Made by a program: the position numbers and the translations under genes
Shown: one piece after another, positions 38,501-51,000 of the stretch
Layout: the number at the start of each line of letters is the position of its first letter
Numbering within the stretch: position 1 is the first letter of the stretch
The notes under the pieces: model-generated
The model's input: the letters and a program-made list of their open reading frames with translations, nothing else
What the model was told of the DNA's origin: nothing
The model's database searches: none
DNA from: Macrobrachium rosenbergii
Lineage: Eukaryota; Arthropoda; Malacostraca; Decapoda; Palaemonidae
Reading direction: 5' to 3'
Assembly: GCF_040412425.1 (NCBI RefSeq)
Contig: NC_089743.1
Span: forward strand, 80,822,471 to 80,886,470
DNA length: 64,000 nucleotides

Positions 38501-41500
38501 GCAGGATCACTTGCAGCATAAATGGCAAGCCAAGAGATAGCATCAATCTTAAAAGAACAGGAGTTTTATATCCAATTATATACATAAGTATCACTTGTCA
38601 TTCTTCACCTGACATAAATATTGATGTCCATAAGGGATCAGCTCTGAGTCCTTGGCAGTTATCAAAGTAATGGAGGAAGCTAGCAAGGAGTGCAGAAAGA
38701 GAGGCCCCTAGAGCTGCTATATGCAGAGGACCTAGTGTCAAGGGAATCATTGGAGGAGTTATTGGAAGTATGTAAAAGATGGAACACTGGAATGGAAATG
38801 GGATTATTGAATAAAGAATGCAGAGTAAACCTTATGTTGGCTGGGAAGAGAGCAAAGAAAAAATAATAGCCATGAAAGTGACCTTGTAGATATTATGGTT
38901 GGGGTGAACTGAGTACTGTGTATTTATTGTTGCCAATGGATTACTGAATATTATTATTATAATAATTATTTTTCCTTATATGTTACCAATCTTCCTGATT
39001 TATTATTTTTCCATATATGTTGCCAATCTTCCTGATTAATATTTTCTTCTTGTTCTTCAGTCTGCAAGTAACTGTCCAACATAAACTGGACAGGAGAGTG
39101 TTGAGAACACATTTTGCGTTAAACCCTGTAAAGGGAAAAGTGGGCATGAAAGACACTCATTCTGAAGACGATGATTGAAGCTATGAAGAAATTTTAAATT
39201 TCATTAAGTACTGGATATGAAGTGCAGGGTTGTTATAGATTATATTTTTTATTTGTTATTCTTGAATGATGGAGAAGCACTATTGGCAATTTTATATTTG
39301 TAATACTTAAATTATATATTAAGTAACTGATGAAGACTGAGACTACAAGTTTCTTTGCCATGGTCAATAAACCTGTTTTAAAGAATTGTGTGTGAAGGCC
39401 AAATAGTTACTGTTTAATATTTTTATATTTCAGATCAAACGACTCATTCTTGCTTGCCTTGTATGAGGCAGTCCACCTGAATCGAAACTTCATCACGGCC
39501 TTAACTACCGCTACAGATCCTTCTACTCCCCCATCACCTGCTAATACTCTTGACCGGGGCATCACTCCACCAACGCCCGATTCACCAACAGCGCCTAATC
39601 AGACTCCACAGACTGTAGAAATGGAAGCCTCTGTTCAACCAACAAACTTGCTTGTAACATTCCTAGAGTACTGGTGAGTTGGTCTCGATTGTTAATAATG
39701 TTACAGGTATATATTGTAGCCTAATAATTTGTAGTGTTCGTACAGCTACAGGAAAAGGAACAAAAATCATATTAACCTGGCAAACAGGCTTCACAGAGTG
39801 CAATGCCTTTTAATCTTATAAATATTTGCATAAGTAAACAGCATTTTAGGAATAGGTCAGTTTAAATGAATTCTTTTGAAGTAAAAGTTGTAGATGATTG
39901 AGGAAAATACTTTTAAGTGAAGCAAAAATCATACTTGTTATTGTTTGAAAAAAGAAACCATCACTCCAAGTAGTGAGTTAAAAGATAAAAATCTGGGTTT
40001 CTTCACATCCAGACTGGAAAGTATTTCAAAATACGTGAAAGGAAATAGAGGGGAAAGTAGGTTATATAAAATACAGTCTAATGTGAAAAAGGGGGAAATA
40101 TATAGAACTACAGAAAGAAAATTGTAAATCATATAAAGAATATGCTGCCCAGAGGATATTAGTCAAGTGTATAACAAGTGTAAATACAAATTTGTTGAAG
40201 GCAAGTAGGTATTTATATGGCTTAAGGAACCCACTACTTATAATTGTCCATATTTGTGGTCCCTTGTTTCCTTGGTTGACCATTCTTCATTACAGAAAAG
40301 AGTAGCATACAGTAGGATGCATGTAGGTAGGTTGGTACATGTCCCCTCTGGCTGTTAGGGAACCAGCAGTCAGATAAACACTTTTAATGTCTTGATAGAG
40401 GTTTCATCTCAAGATTTTCTAGAATTTTGTTATGATTTTCTGCTAGAATTGCCTTAATTCACCTTTGTATATCTTCATTTCATTTTATTCCATTTCATAT
40501 TTTTTTTTTTCTTTGGCAAAGAAATAGGTAAATTGCTATGTGTTTTCTGTTGAACAGCAAGCTAGCAAAGTTACTTTTGCTCTTGGAATCACTTATTCTA
40601 GGTAGAGTATTGTATGTGCTGGTTCTCTTGCCTTTGTGGGAGAATATTGTGCATTCTTAAGCTAGATTACCTTTTGTGTGCATATATTTATGGAATTACT
40701 AAGAGCTATATCATTAGGCTAGTTAGTTCCAGTGTGGTTTTTTTCTTTTGCTTTAGAATTTGTTAGGAAATTTAGTATACTGTACAGTATTTAGATTTGA
40801 ATGTTTTTGCCTTCTAGTTAGCTTGAGAAGAATGTGTTACTCCCTTAATTCTCAGTAACTTTGACATTTGTTTGGTTTTTATCATCTTTTGGCAATCGTA
40901 ATTAGTTTTTTCGTAATTTTAGTGTATTGTGTGCGAGTTTCTAGTCTTTTGCTTTAAGGGGCGCAGATATCTTCGAATTTCAAGTACAGGCAGTCCCTGG
41001 TTATCGGCTGCCTTGGTTACCGGAGATCTGGTTTTACAGCGCTTGTCTAGCGACGACGATAACCAGATTTTTGTCGTTGATAACCGGTTATTGGCACTGA
41101 TAACCAGTTATCAGCGCTGATCGCCTCTTATCGGCGCCGCTGATCACCGGTTATCGGCGCCACTAACCATGGATCAGTGCTATTATCGCCGATTTTCAGT
41201 TAGCCGCGATTTTCGGTTGTCGTCATGCCATCAGGAACGGAACCCCGCCGATAACCGGGGACTGCCTGTAATTATCAAAATTGATTTATTGACTGCTTTT
41301 GACTCATTTATGTCTAAATAAATATATCCTGAAGCATTATTGCTAAAAAAAAAATGTTTAGATTGGTTTACTGGCAATTTTGTTCGTCTCTTGTATGGCA
41401 TGGTGAGTGACAAATTGTTGCAAAACTTGTGAAAAATGTTCTAGTCCTGTTTAGTTCGAAATCACTGATATATTTTTGCCACCCACTAAAATATCCCATT

Positions 41501-44500
41501 CTCTCTAGCGGTAGCGTCAAAATGTGATCAGAGTAACTCGATGAAAATGTCCCGATCATCTCAGGACTCGTGAAAGTGGCACCATAGATGTACTGAGCCC
41601 AACAATTTACATAGAATGTTTTGTATTTCTTGACTTATTATTACAGATTTGTATTTATTGACTTATTTTTATATTTCTTGACTTATTTTTACAGTAGAAT
41701 AACCACGACATGTAAATCAACATGCTATAAGCAAATATACAAATATATGCAAATGAATAGCAATCTTCCTCATCACCAGTCACTTGTACAAAATTTGTCA
41801 TAAATGAAATAATTTACAAGTCATTTTATTTTGCTTGACAAAATAGAATAAATATTAGTTTTTTCCTCACAATATCTATACAGAGTGTCTGTTCACAAAT
41901 AAAAGAAATGTGTAAGTATATGGTAAAGTTTCCTTTGGGCGTACCATTAAGTGCCATGGTGTACTTCTTGAGTCATGCCACGCCTCCCAGCTTTTTAGTG
42001 CATTTCTGAGTACCATTTTTTCTGCCGTAATAGGAGCAAAGAAGAGATGTATTATAAGAGAAATAAATAAAAACTATGCCCTAGGAGAATTAAAAAGGCA
42101 AAAGAAATCAGAATAAAAGTCAAGAGTCTCCATTGGAGAAATGTCACGAATGTCAGTCACCAAAGAGAAAACCAAGCACGGATCACATTTCTTCCCCTCT
42201 GATTATTGTTTAGATTTCAGGGTTGTTTCTCATATGAAGAGCTACTTTTACTGCAAATATCAATACATGCATCAGGCAGCAGCATTCAAAAACCCCCTTT
42301 CCTTGACACCTGCCAGGTGTTTGGTACTGTTTTCTTTAATTGAGATCAGTGTGGAGGGTAAATTTGTGGAACATGTTTGTGAACAATTACAAGATAAGTA
42401 GTTGCTGTGTATGGAAATTTTCATTTTTTTGTAATAACATTTTTACAAGCTTGCCAGGCATCTGAGATTGACCAATAGATTCTTTATTAGTAAACTGGTT
42501 AATGGAAACAGTATTCATTTAGAGAGTAGAATGATAGAATAGGGCATACCCTTCATTACCTAAAACAGGGCATAAATACTATCTCGCCCTTAAACGCCAG
42601 TATTTTTTGTGGTAACATCTTTTGTGATGGGTGAGACTGAAAAGAATTTGTTTGCTTTTCAGTAATATTTTCCACAGTTACCTGTAGTAATAATTGATTT
42701 TTGTGCATTTACCTAGTTCCATAGTGATGCAAGATACGAAGACAGAAGAAAGCCTGAATAATGTGAAGCTGTGTTTTGTGATAATTACCTGTATAGCAGA
42801 AGATCAGTACTGCAATCTTCTTCTACATGATGCCAACCTTGTTTTCACTGTTCCTCTACACCGTCTTCCTATGAGACATCGGAAAGTCATTCCAGAAAAA
42901 ACGCCTCATGCTCGACCGTTAGCTTGTGCAGTTTTAGGTAAGAGTATTTTTTTCCACTGTTTTAAGTTAGAATGGAAATTGCCTTGAAAATATACAGATT
43001 AGTCATTAATATTGAAGACCTTAGTTTTACGTAAGTTTGTAAGGCTAAAGAGGCTGAAGGTAGCTCATGTGATATTGATATGCTCTTTCATGTGCTATAA
43101 TTTTTTTTATCTTTTTATCCTTGTTATTTTGTCAGTGTCAAGTTCAAACTACCTGTTCTACTTACACTGTAATCAGTAGCATCCAATAGCAGCCAAGATC
43201 CCCCCCCCCACCCCCACCCCCTGCCAGACCAAGGCAGTCTTCTAGTACAACTGTCTCCTTGGTGAAGCAAATTTCTTGTAGCTGCAAGGGGGGACCGGTA
43301 GCTCCTCTCAGCCAAGTTTCCCTATAGCACTGCAACTCTCCCAGATGCAATTTTAATTGCTACTTTGGTAGAAGTAACTCACAAACCTTAAGTATTTCCA
43401 GGATTAGGTTAGTTCACGATATGCATTTTTCTAGGTCTTTGAGTTTTGGAACCCTGTGTTTTGCAGCAACTAACAGTCACTGTTAGTAAGCAACAGGAAC
43501 TAGATCAAGGTGAGCAGGAAGCCAAATAAGTTCTTCGAAACTGAGGGCAGTATTCCTGCATCTTCATATGTTCACAGAGATATACATGGCAGATTTTAGT
43601 CATCACTACAGTTGCTACCTCATGAACCATTAAATTACGAGATCAGTTCCTATTTTTCGACTGCCAATAAGATCTTTATTTGATGTGATGGAATACAACT
43701 ACTATTTGGAATAAAAAATATGAACATGGACAATTTTGCTATATACTGTGCCACACAGCATCCATCTTGAGACATGCTGAATGTATTGTCATTAAAGCTG
43801 TAACAAAAGTAGACACGTGCCTCATCAGTAGGTTTCCAGTTCTCCATAGAAAAAACAGCAGTGGTGTTCTAGAAAAAAGTGGAAAAAGGTTAAGAGATTG
43901 ACTTGAAAATTAGAGGTCATCACACCCATCAATCAGACAACAAAATTCTTACACTTCTTCTTTGACCCACTTTAAAAGGTCCATGTAGTCTATATAAAAG
44001 CAAATGTAAAAATTTCATTAAGTTTGATGAAAAAAAAATTCTCACATCACAACAAATTGGGGACCTGACTGGCCAAGATTGGGGCTTCAAAATCTTCCCC
44101 AAACTTTTCAACTCAGGTTGCAAATGGTGAACCAACTCTAACCATTCATTGATAATAGAAGCTTTAAAATTCCAAGAGATGAAGGACAAGAGCAGGAAAG
44201 AAGTACATGTGGAGAATAAAGGGTAATACTCAATTCAGAACTCAACTCTGGAAACATGGTGAAAGCCATAAATGCCTGGACATTGCTAGTAATCAGATAC
44301 AGCACTGGAATAGTGGAGCGGAATAAGTCGCAGCTCTGCAACATAGATGAAAAAACTAGAAAGTACCAAGCACTGCACCCTAGAGCAAATGTAGACAGGC
44401 TATACACACTGCTTAGAGAAGGAAGAAGTGCCTTATACAGCATAGAGGATTATGTCCACACCAAAATCTGAATGCTGGGATGGTATTTGAAGACCAATGA

Positions 44501-45058
44501 GGATGAATGGCAAAGAAACATATGAGAGGAAGGCCTGACTAAGGAGAATGAAGACCCAGAAGTATTTAAAGACAGAGCAACAAAGAGCAGAATAATGGCA
44601 CAGGAAACCCATGCATGGACAGTTCATAAGACAAAGAATTGTCCAGCAATGAAACATGGCAATGGCTTCAGAGAGGGCAACTCAAGAAAGAAACAGAAGG
44701 AACAGTAATAGCACCACAAGATCATGCCCTAAGAATAAGGTATACATCCAAAGAGCAATAGATGGAACCAATATCTTATTCAAGTTAGGAAATGCATTGG
44801 AAGAGACCATATACCACATTCCAAGCAAATGTCCAGCACAGGCACAGGTTCAGTACAAAAAGCCCTCCACTGGAGACTGTGCAAGAAATATCAGATAGCT
44901 TTAGGGAATAGTAGAAAACGTGCAGGCAAATTTACTCATTCGACTACAGTATCAGAACAGACGGGGTGATATAAGCATGTCAACCAGACCTGACAGATCA
45001 ACAAAACTAAGAACAAAGTGTCACTTATAGATGTTACAGTACCGTGTGATCCAGAGTG

Positions 45059-45090
<32 letters not shown>

Positions 45091-48000
45091 GAAAAGTATC
45101 AAGACCTGAGTATGGGATTGAGAGGGCTATGAGATATGCCAGAGGAGGTAGCACCCATAATCACTGGAACATTAGGCATGATACTAAGATCTCTGAAGAA
45201 AAACTTGAATAAACTGGAAGCTGATGTAACCATACTCACGCAGCAGACTGTGCAACTAGAAAAAGCTCGTTTAGTAAGAAAAGTGATGGACTTGTAAGGA
45301 GGTAGGGTGTAACGTGGAACCCCCCACACTTTTAACTACCAGTCTGGATATACTGTGATAGACCAAAAAATAAATTTGCAAATAATGGTACAGTAAACCC
45401 CCCATATTCGCGTTCTCAAGATTCGCGGACTCGCGTATTCGCAGATTTCTCTGTGGAACGTATCTACCCATTATTCGCAGAAAATTCACCCATTCGCAGT
45501 ATTTTTCACTGAGAAATATTCACTAATTACTGTGTTTTCATATCATTTTCATGACTAAATGCACTTTTTGTGATAAAACTATTAAAAAAATACATTTTTA
45601 TAGCATTTTTCTTGTGTTTAAACTATCAAAATAGGCAGTTCTAAGTGTTTTTAGTGGGGTTTTAAGTATTCGCCGATTTTAGCTATTCGTGGGGGGGCTG
45701 CGGTACACTTCCCCCTGAATATCGGGGGTTTACTGTAGTGGTAATTGCCTGCCAGGAATTGCTAAGCAGTATTCATTTTCAGTTAATTTCAGCAGAAATC
45801 CCTGCCTTTCAACCATTTTACTCTGCATTTGCAGCTATCTCTTAAGCTGTCAGAATGAGGAAGTGATACCATAATGCAGTTTATTAGGGGATTCCCCCTA
45901 GTTACTGGTGATTTAGTGTCTGAAAGAAACAATCCCAGAATTCATTTCTATATTGAGTAATGTTTCTTGGTTAACCATGTTGTTTTGAGAAATAAGACGT
46001 TTATATTTATGGAACATGAGTTTTTTAAACTTTTTTTTTACAACCCTACTGACATATGTAAGGTTTGCATAAGACATAAAAAAGTTTAGTTCTTAATGAT
46101 AACAATTTCTAATTTTTACTCCTCGTTTATAAATGCTTATTTAAGTATTAATGAGCTTACTTAAGTCTAGCCTGTGAGAATTTCAAAAACATTAAAACCT
46201 CTTCTTCACTTTCCTGACAGATGTTATGGTGGAGTTTATGATGTCACATATGATGAAAAAACTTCCAATTGAGCTCTTCCTTCAAAATGTAAGCATCATC
46301 CACCGATTGTTATGTTATCAAAAGCGTAATTCAGTAAGATTACCTTACAACTGGAAGGACCTTTGGGCAGCACTCATTGCTTTAGCAAAGTTTCTTGTGG
46401 CCAATGAGTCATACTTGGCAAAGAAAATGAACATATTCAACTTAGCACATCAGGTTAGTAAAACTTTATGTCATATTTAATGTTTCTTATCCTGGGCATT
46501 GAAACTTAATTATAGAAAAAGACATGGCATTTTAATTATAACATAGTTTACCTTGACTACCAAATCACATTTCTAGACTCAGGGCTGAGGCTAAACAGAT
46601 GCTCTAAGGGGATTTAATATCATTTAAAATTCACATTGCAAGATGCACTTGAGGTAAAACAATGTATATGATTTGGTTCTGTTAAGTTTTGTAAATTTCA
46701 TACATTTTGTAAACACAACTCTGCAAGCGTGTTTGCAAGAGGTAGCCATTGCTTTATAAATGATAATAGTCAAAAAACAGATTGTGGGTTTTTGTGTAGG
46801 GTTATTTATAGTTGACAAACTTGCCTGCCCTCAAGTCTGCTTAAAACCAGTTTACAAAACTGTCCTTCTCATTATGCCACTTAAGGAATGCAATTTGAGT
46901 GTGGTATTCAGTAATTATATAGTTAAGGCAGTGCCATGATCATGACGTACTACATCACAGTTAAACAAAGTTGCCCCTCAAAACGGTGTTCTGTAGACAC
47001 TTCATTTGTGTGTTGAAGTTAGACCTTATGTTTTTAGGTTCAAACCTTGCTTGAATATGGTTAATGAGGATATGAACTGTGTTCATTTTTTAAATTTCTC
47101 ATATTACCTAGATTTCCAAGAATTTAGCCCAGCATAGGAATTTTTGTTGTTGTTGCTGTTATGCTGTCTTAAAGTTGAAGGAAAACAGATTGTCAAAAGA
47201 AATGAAATTTTTTATTTTGTGCCATTTTCTGTTTACTGCATATGTCAGGCTTTTTATACATGCAGTCTTCAAGGTTAGATGAGTTTTTCAATTGCAAAGA
47301 TTAATTAGGGTGATATGCATATAACCAAATGTGACTGGTCATAGACTAGGTAAAAGCAGCCAACAAAACACTGGATAACCCAAGCAAGCCAGTGCTATCC
47401 AGTGCATAGAGTACAAATGACATTGGTCATAGAAAAAGTGTGGGCTAAGCTAATATACATCTGCAGTTTTCAAAATGGTAACTTTGATGAATGGTTTGTA
47501 AAATATAATACTTTAATGTCTTGAAATTTCTGTCAACCTTCAGGCGAGACTGAGAAACTTTTTGGTATAGCCAAAGCTATAGGGTAATCATAATTATTTA
47601 GGGTAGTTTTGTGTTCACATTGCCAGTGGTAAAAAAAAAAAAAAGTTTTTTCTTACCTACTGGAAAGGGCAGACCCCTGAGCTGTCCAGTAACTTGAGGT
47701 GGCACTGTATGTCTGTATCCCAACCCCACTTCTGTTACATTAAGGTCATATGACACAGGGAATGACTTTCTGCCAGAAAAGGGTCTGAAACCCAGATGTA
47801 CAGCCAGCCAGCTTGGATTCTTCTCTTTTGTCTGCAAATGAGTGGGCAGATGTTGGCAACTGTATCAAAAAGAGCAGTTTTGTTTTTAAAATCTGTCATT
47901 ATGAATACAAACCACCTCTCAACCCAACTTATGGGATATCTTCCCAAACTACAGCTTCCTAAGCCTTGAAAATTACATTTAATGGTATATTTAGTAAGAG

Positions 48001-51000
48001 TTCCAAGTATGTTTTGGCAAATCAGGGGGTTTGTGCCTATGAAAAAATTTTTATTTTTCTTGTGGAGTAATCACTCTCTTATTTGATCTCTTCATTATGC
48101 AGGTGATGAATATCTTCAACTTGTTCATTACCTATGGTGACACATTCCTGTCAACTCCCTCAAGTTATGACGAACTATATTATGAAATTATGCGTATGCA
48201 CCAGGTAAGGATTTAGTAAATTCTGTTGTGGGTTTCCTTTTAGGGAAAGTTGGGGTATTGAAAGTACATTCCAATTTGTATTCTGGGAAAGTTGGGTTAT
48301 TTACAGTACATTCCAATGTGCATTCTCACCCCCTGGATAAACCATTTCTCTCATACATAAATGATTCTTTGAAGTCTAGTCAAGATGCTCTTCACAAAAA
48401 CATTCATTAGATGTGAAGATATTTTTTATTATTTTGTTGTTGGTGAGATTGATTTATTATTAAATATATATTTGTTTCATGGTGTTGTCAAACTCCAATA
48501 GAGTTAGAAAAAAATTATCTTTAATGTAAACATGTATGTAAAAGATACAAATACTTTTACTTGTTCTTCAGATATACAAGGGGCTTTTGTTCAAGCAAGT
48601 GAAAGGTACTTTACCTGTCAAATATTACTGTATGTGCATCACAAACCCAGTACCTATAAATAACTTTGTTTGGTTCAAAAGGATTCCCAAACAGCGTAAG
48701 CCCTGTTTAAATTAGGAAGAAAATATTAGCCGGTCAGTAGCCTTGTTCACCCCCAGGATGGCAAACATATTAGTTTGAGGTAGTTCTTTCCTGCATTCTT
48801 CATTTATCTGAGCAAACACTAATCCTGTGGATCACTTATGATACATTGATGCATCATTTTCTGTGGTTTTCAACTCATTTTTGTGATCTAGTCTTATTGT
48901 TGTTTTTCAAACATACAACAATATGGTGGTGGCTTGAAGAAAGAAGGTTTCTCACAGCAAAGTCTCTATTTCCTCTTGAGCCCAAGCCTAACATTATTCT
49001 CTGACGCATCGGATCTGGGTTGGGGAGCAGTTCTAGGAAGTTTGGAAGTTTCAGGAACATGGTCTCTACAAGAGAGAAAACTTCATATAGACCTGAAAGA
49101 GTTGAAGGCAATTCACATGGTGCTTCAACATTTTGCTGCAGTGACTCGCGTCGTAGTGGTTGCGGTACAATCCGAAAACACAACTGCTCTAGCATATATC
49201 TGGAACCCGGGAGGCACACACTCCCTTTCCCTGTGCGAAGTAGCCAGAGATCTCCTATGGGCTCACAACAACAACTCTCAGAGTCTCACCCACTTTGTTC
49301 AGGGCAAGTCGAATGTATTAGCAGACGAGTTGAGCGTTGCAAACAGGTTCTACCCACGGAATGTTCGCTGAATCCACAGGTGTACACTGGCCTGTGGAAA
49401 CAGTGGGGTAAACTGTGGGTAGACTTGATTGCAACGTCCAGGAACCATCACCTCCCTTTATATTGCTCTCCGGTGCCGGACCCTCAAGTGTGGGCAATGA
49501 ATGCAATGCTCCAGGGCTGGTCAGACCTGGAGGTGTACACTTTTCCTCCGTTCAGTATAGTGAGGGAAGTAATAAACAAGTTCAGGACTTCCTGTCACAC
49601 GTCGACGATTTTGGTGTCCCCCCTTTTGGCCTCAAAAAGGAATGGTTTCCGGACCTTCTGGAACTTCTGTCGGACTTTCCACGGCTCCTTCCACAGAGGA
49701 AAGATCTGCTCAGACAACCTCATTTCAACTGGTTTCATCAAGGTTTGTCCACTCTCACTCTCACTCTTGACAGGCTTCAGACTGTCAGGAAGCTTGTCAG
49801 AGTGAAAGAGTTTTCAAGAGAGGTTGCAAATGCTATTGCGAGATGTAGACACGAATCTTCTTCCAAGCTCTACCAAGCTAAGTGGGCAACATTTTGTAGG
49901 TGTTGTAAGGAACGTAACATCTCTTCCTCTTTTACCTCTATGGCCCAACTAGCTGAATTTTTACTGTACCTGAGATCTTCCCGGGGCTTATTGAATCAAG
50001 GGCTACAGATCCATGCTGAACTTGGTGTTCAGGCATAGAGGTTTGAACATTTCCTCTAACCTAGATATTTGGGACTTGGTTAAATCCTTTGACACCACAA
50101 AACGGAAATCGCATACCAGTGTCTTGGAACCTAGATGTAGTATTGCACGGGTTATCAGGCCGTCCTTTTGAACCAATTCACTAGCCACAGCAAAACGAGT
50201 CAGTGAGTTGCATGCTCTGGATAAACAGGATGGTTTTTCCCAAGAGACTGCAGTATGCATGTACATTCTAGGTTTCTTAGCTAAGAACGAGAGCCCTTCT
50301 AATCCATGGCTTCATTCTTTTTCCATTCAGAGCCTTACGGAACTGAAGGGACCTTTGGACCAAGAGAGAGTGTTGTGCCCAGTGAGAGCACTGAGGTATT
50401 ACCTCGAGAAAACCAAGAATATCAGAGGGGATTTTCGTAATCTCTGGTGCTCGCTCGCTTAAGAATTTTTTGCGCCCTCTCTCCAAGAATGCTATTTCAT
50501 CCTTTTTGTTAGACATTATTGTGGAATCTTACTTGAGGATTCAAGAAGATGGTTTACCTTTGTTAAAGTAAAAGCCCATGAAGTGTGGGTGGTAGCCACA
50601 TTATTGGCTTTCAAACACAATCTCTCTCTTGGAAGTGTCACTCGGTCTTCACCAACCATTATTGACGTGATGTCAAGACAGTTTTCGAGGACTACAGTAC
50701 ACTGGGTCCGTTCTCCGCAGTTGGCGTGGCACTAGGGAATGAGGGTAGGAGTGATCCTTCTATTTTCCTCTGTCTCCTAGCCTTGTTTAAGGTTGTTGAG
50801 TTTTGGGAAGCCGGGGGTTACTTGGTACCTGGAGTACCCTCCGATTTTAGTTTTTTATGGTTGGGTAAGTTTTTAATTGGTGTTCAAGTAATATTGTTTT
50901 TTATGGTCATGTTGGTTGGTGTATGTTCATGCAGGGCAAGGGCAATTATTTTGTTTAGCTTTATCAAGTCATAGGAGTACTCCCTGACAACAAAGCTCCC

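Noticed and set aside
39061..39180. Alternative terminal exon after ARMH3 coding exon 6 (frame [19 protein letters not shown]... after an acceptor-like CAG at 39060)
   Set aside because: An AG with a pyrimidine-rich tract precedes an open frame that ends near 39178, and an AATAAA lies at about 39365, so a short alternative 3' end is conceivable. Exon 7 at 39434 fits the ARMH3 family and phase, so I kept it and did not annotate this one without RNA evidence.
44138..44443. 101-residue minus-strand frame resembling a membrane protein
   Set aside because: Antisense to the LINE remnant; the hydrophobic look comes from reverse-complemented coding bias.
49020..49805. 261-residue plus-strand frame, the longest single frame in the window
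   Set aside because: Only its middle part matches the DIRS linker; its start and end are out of frame with the RNase H and recombinase. It is part of the broken DIRS element, not a separate gene.
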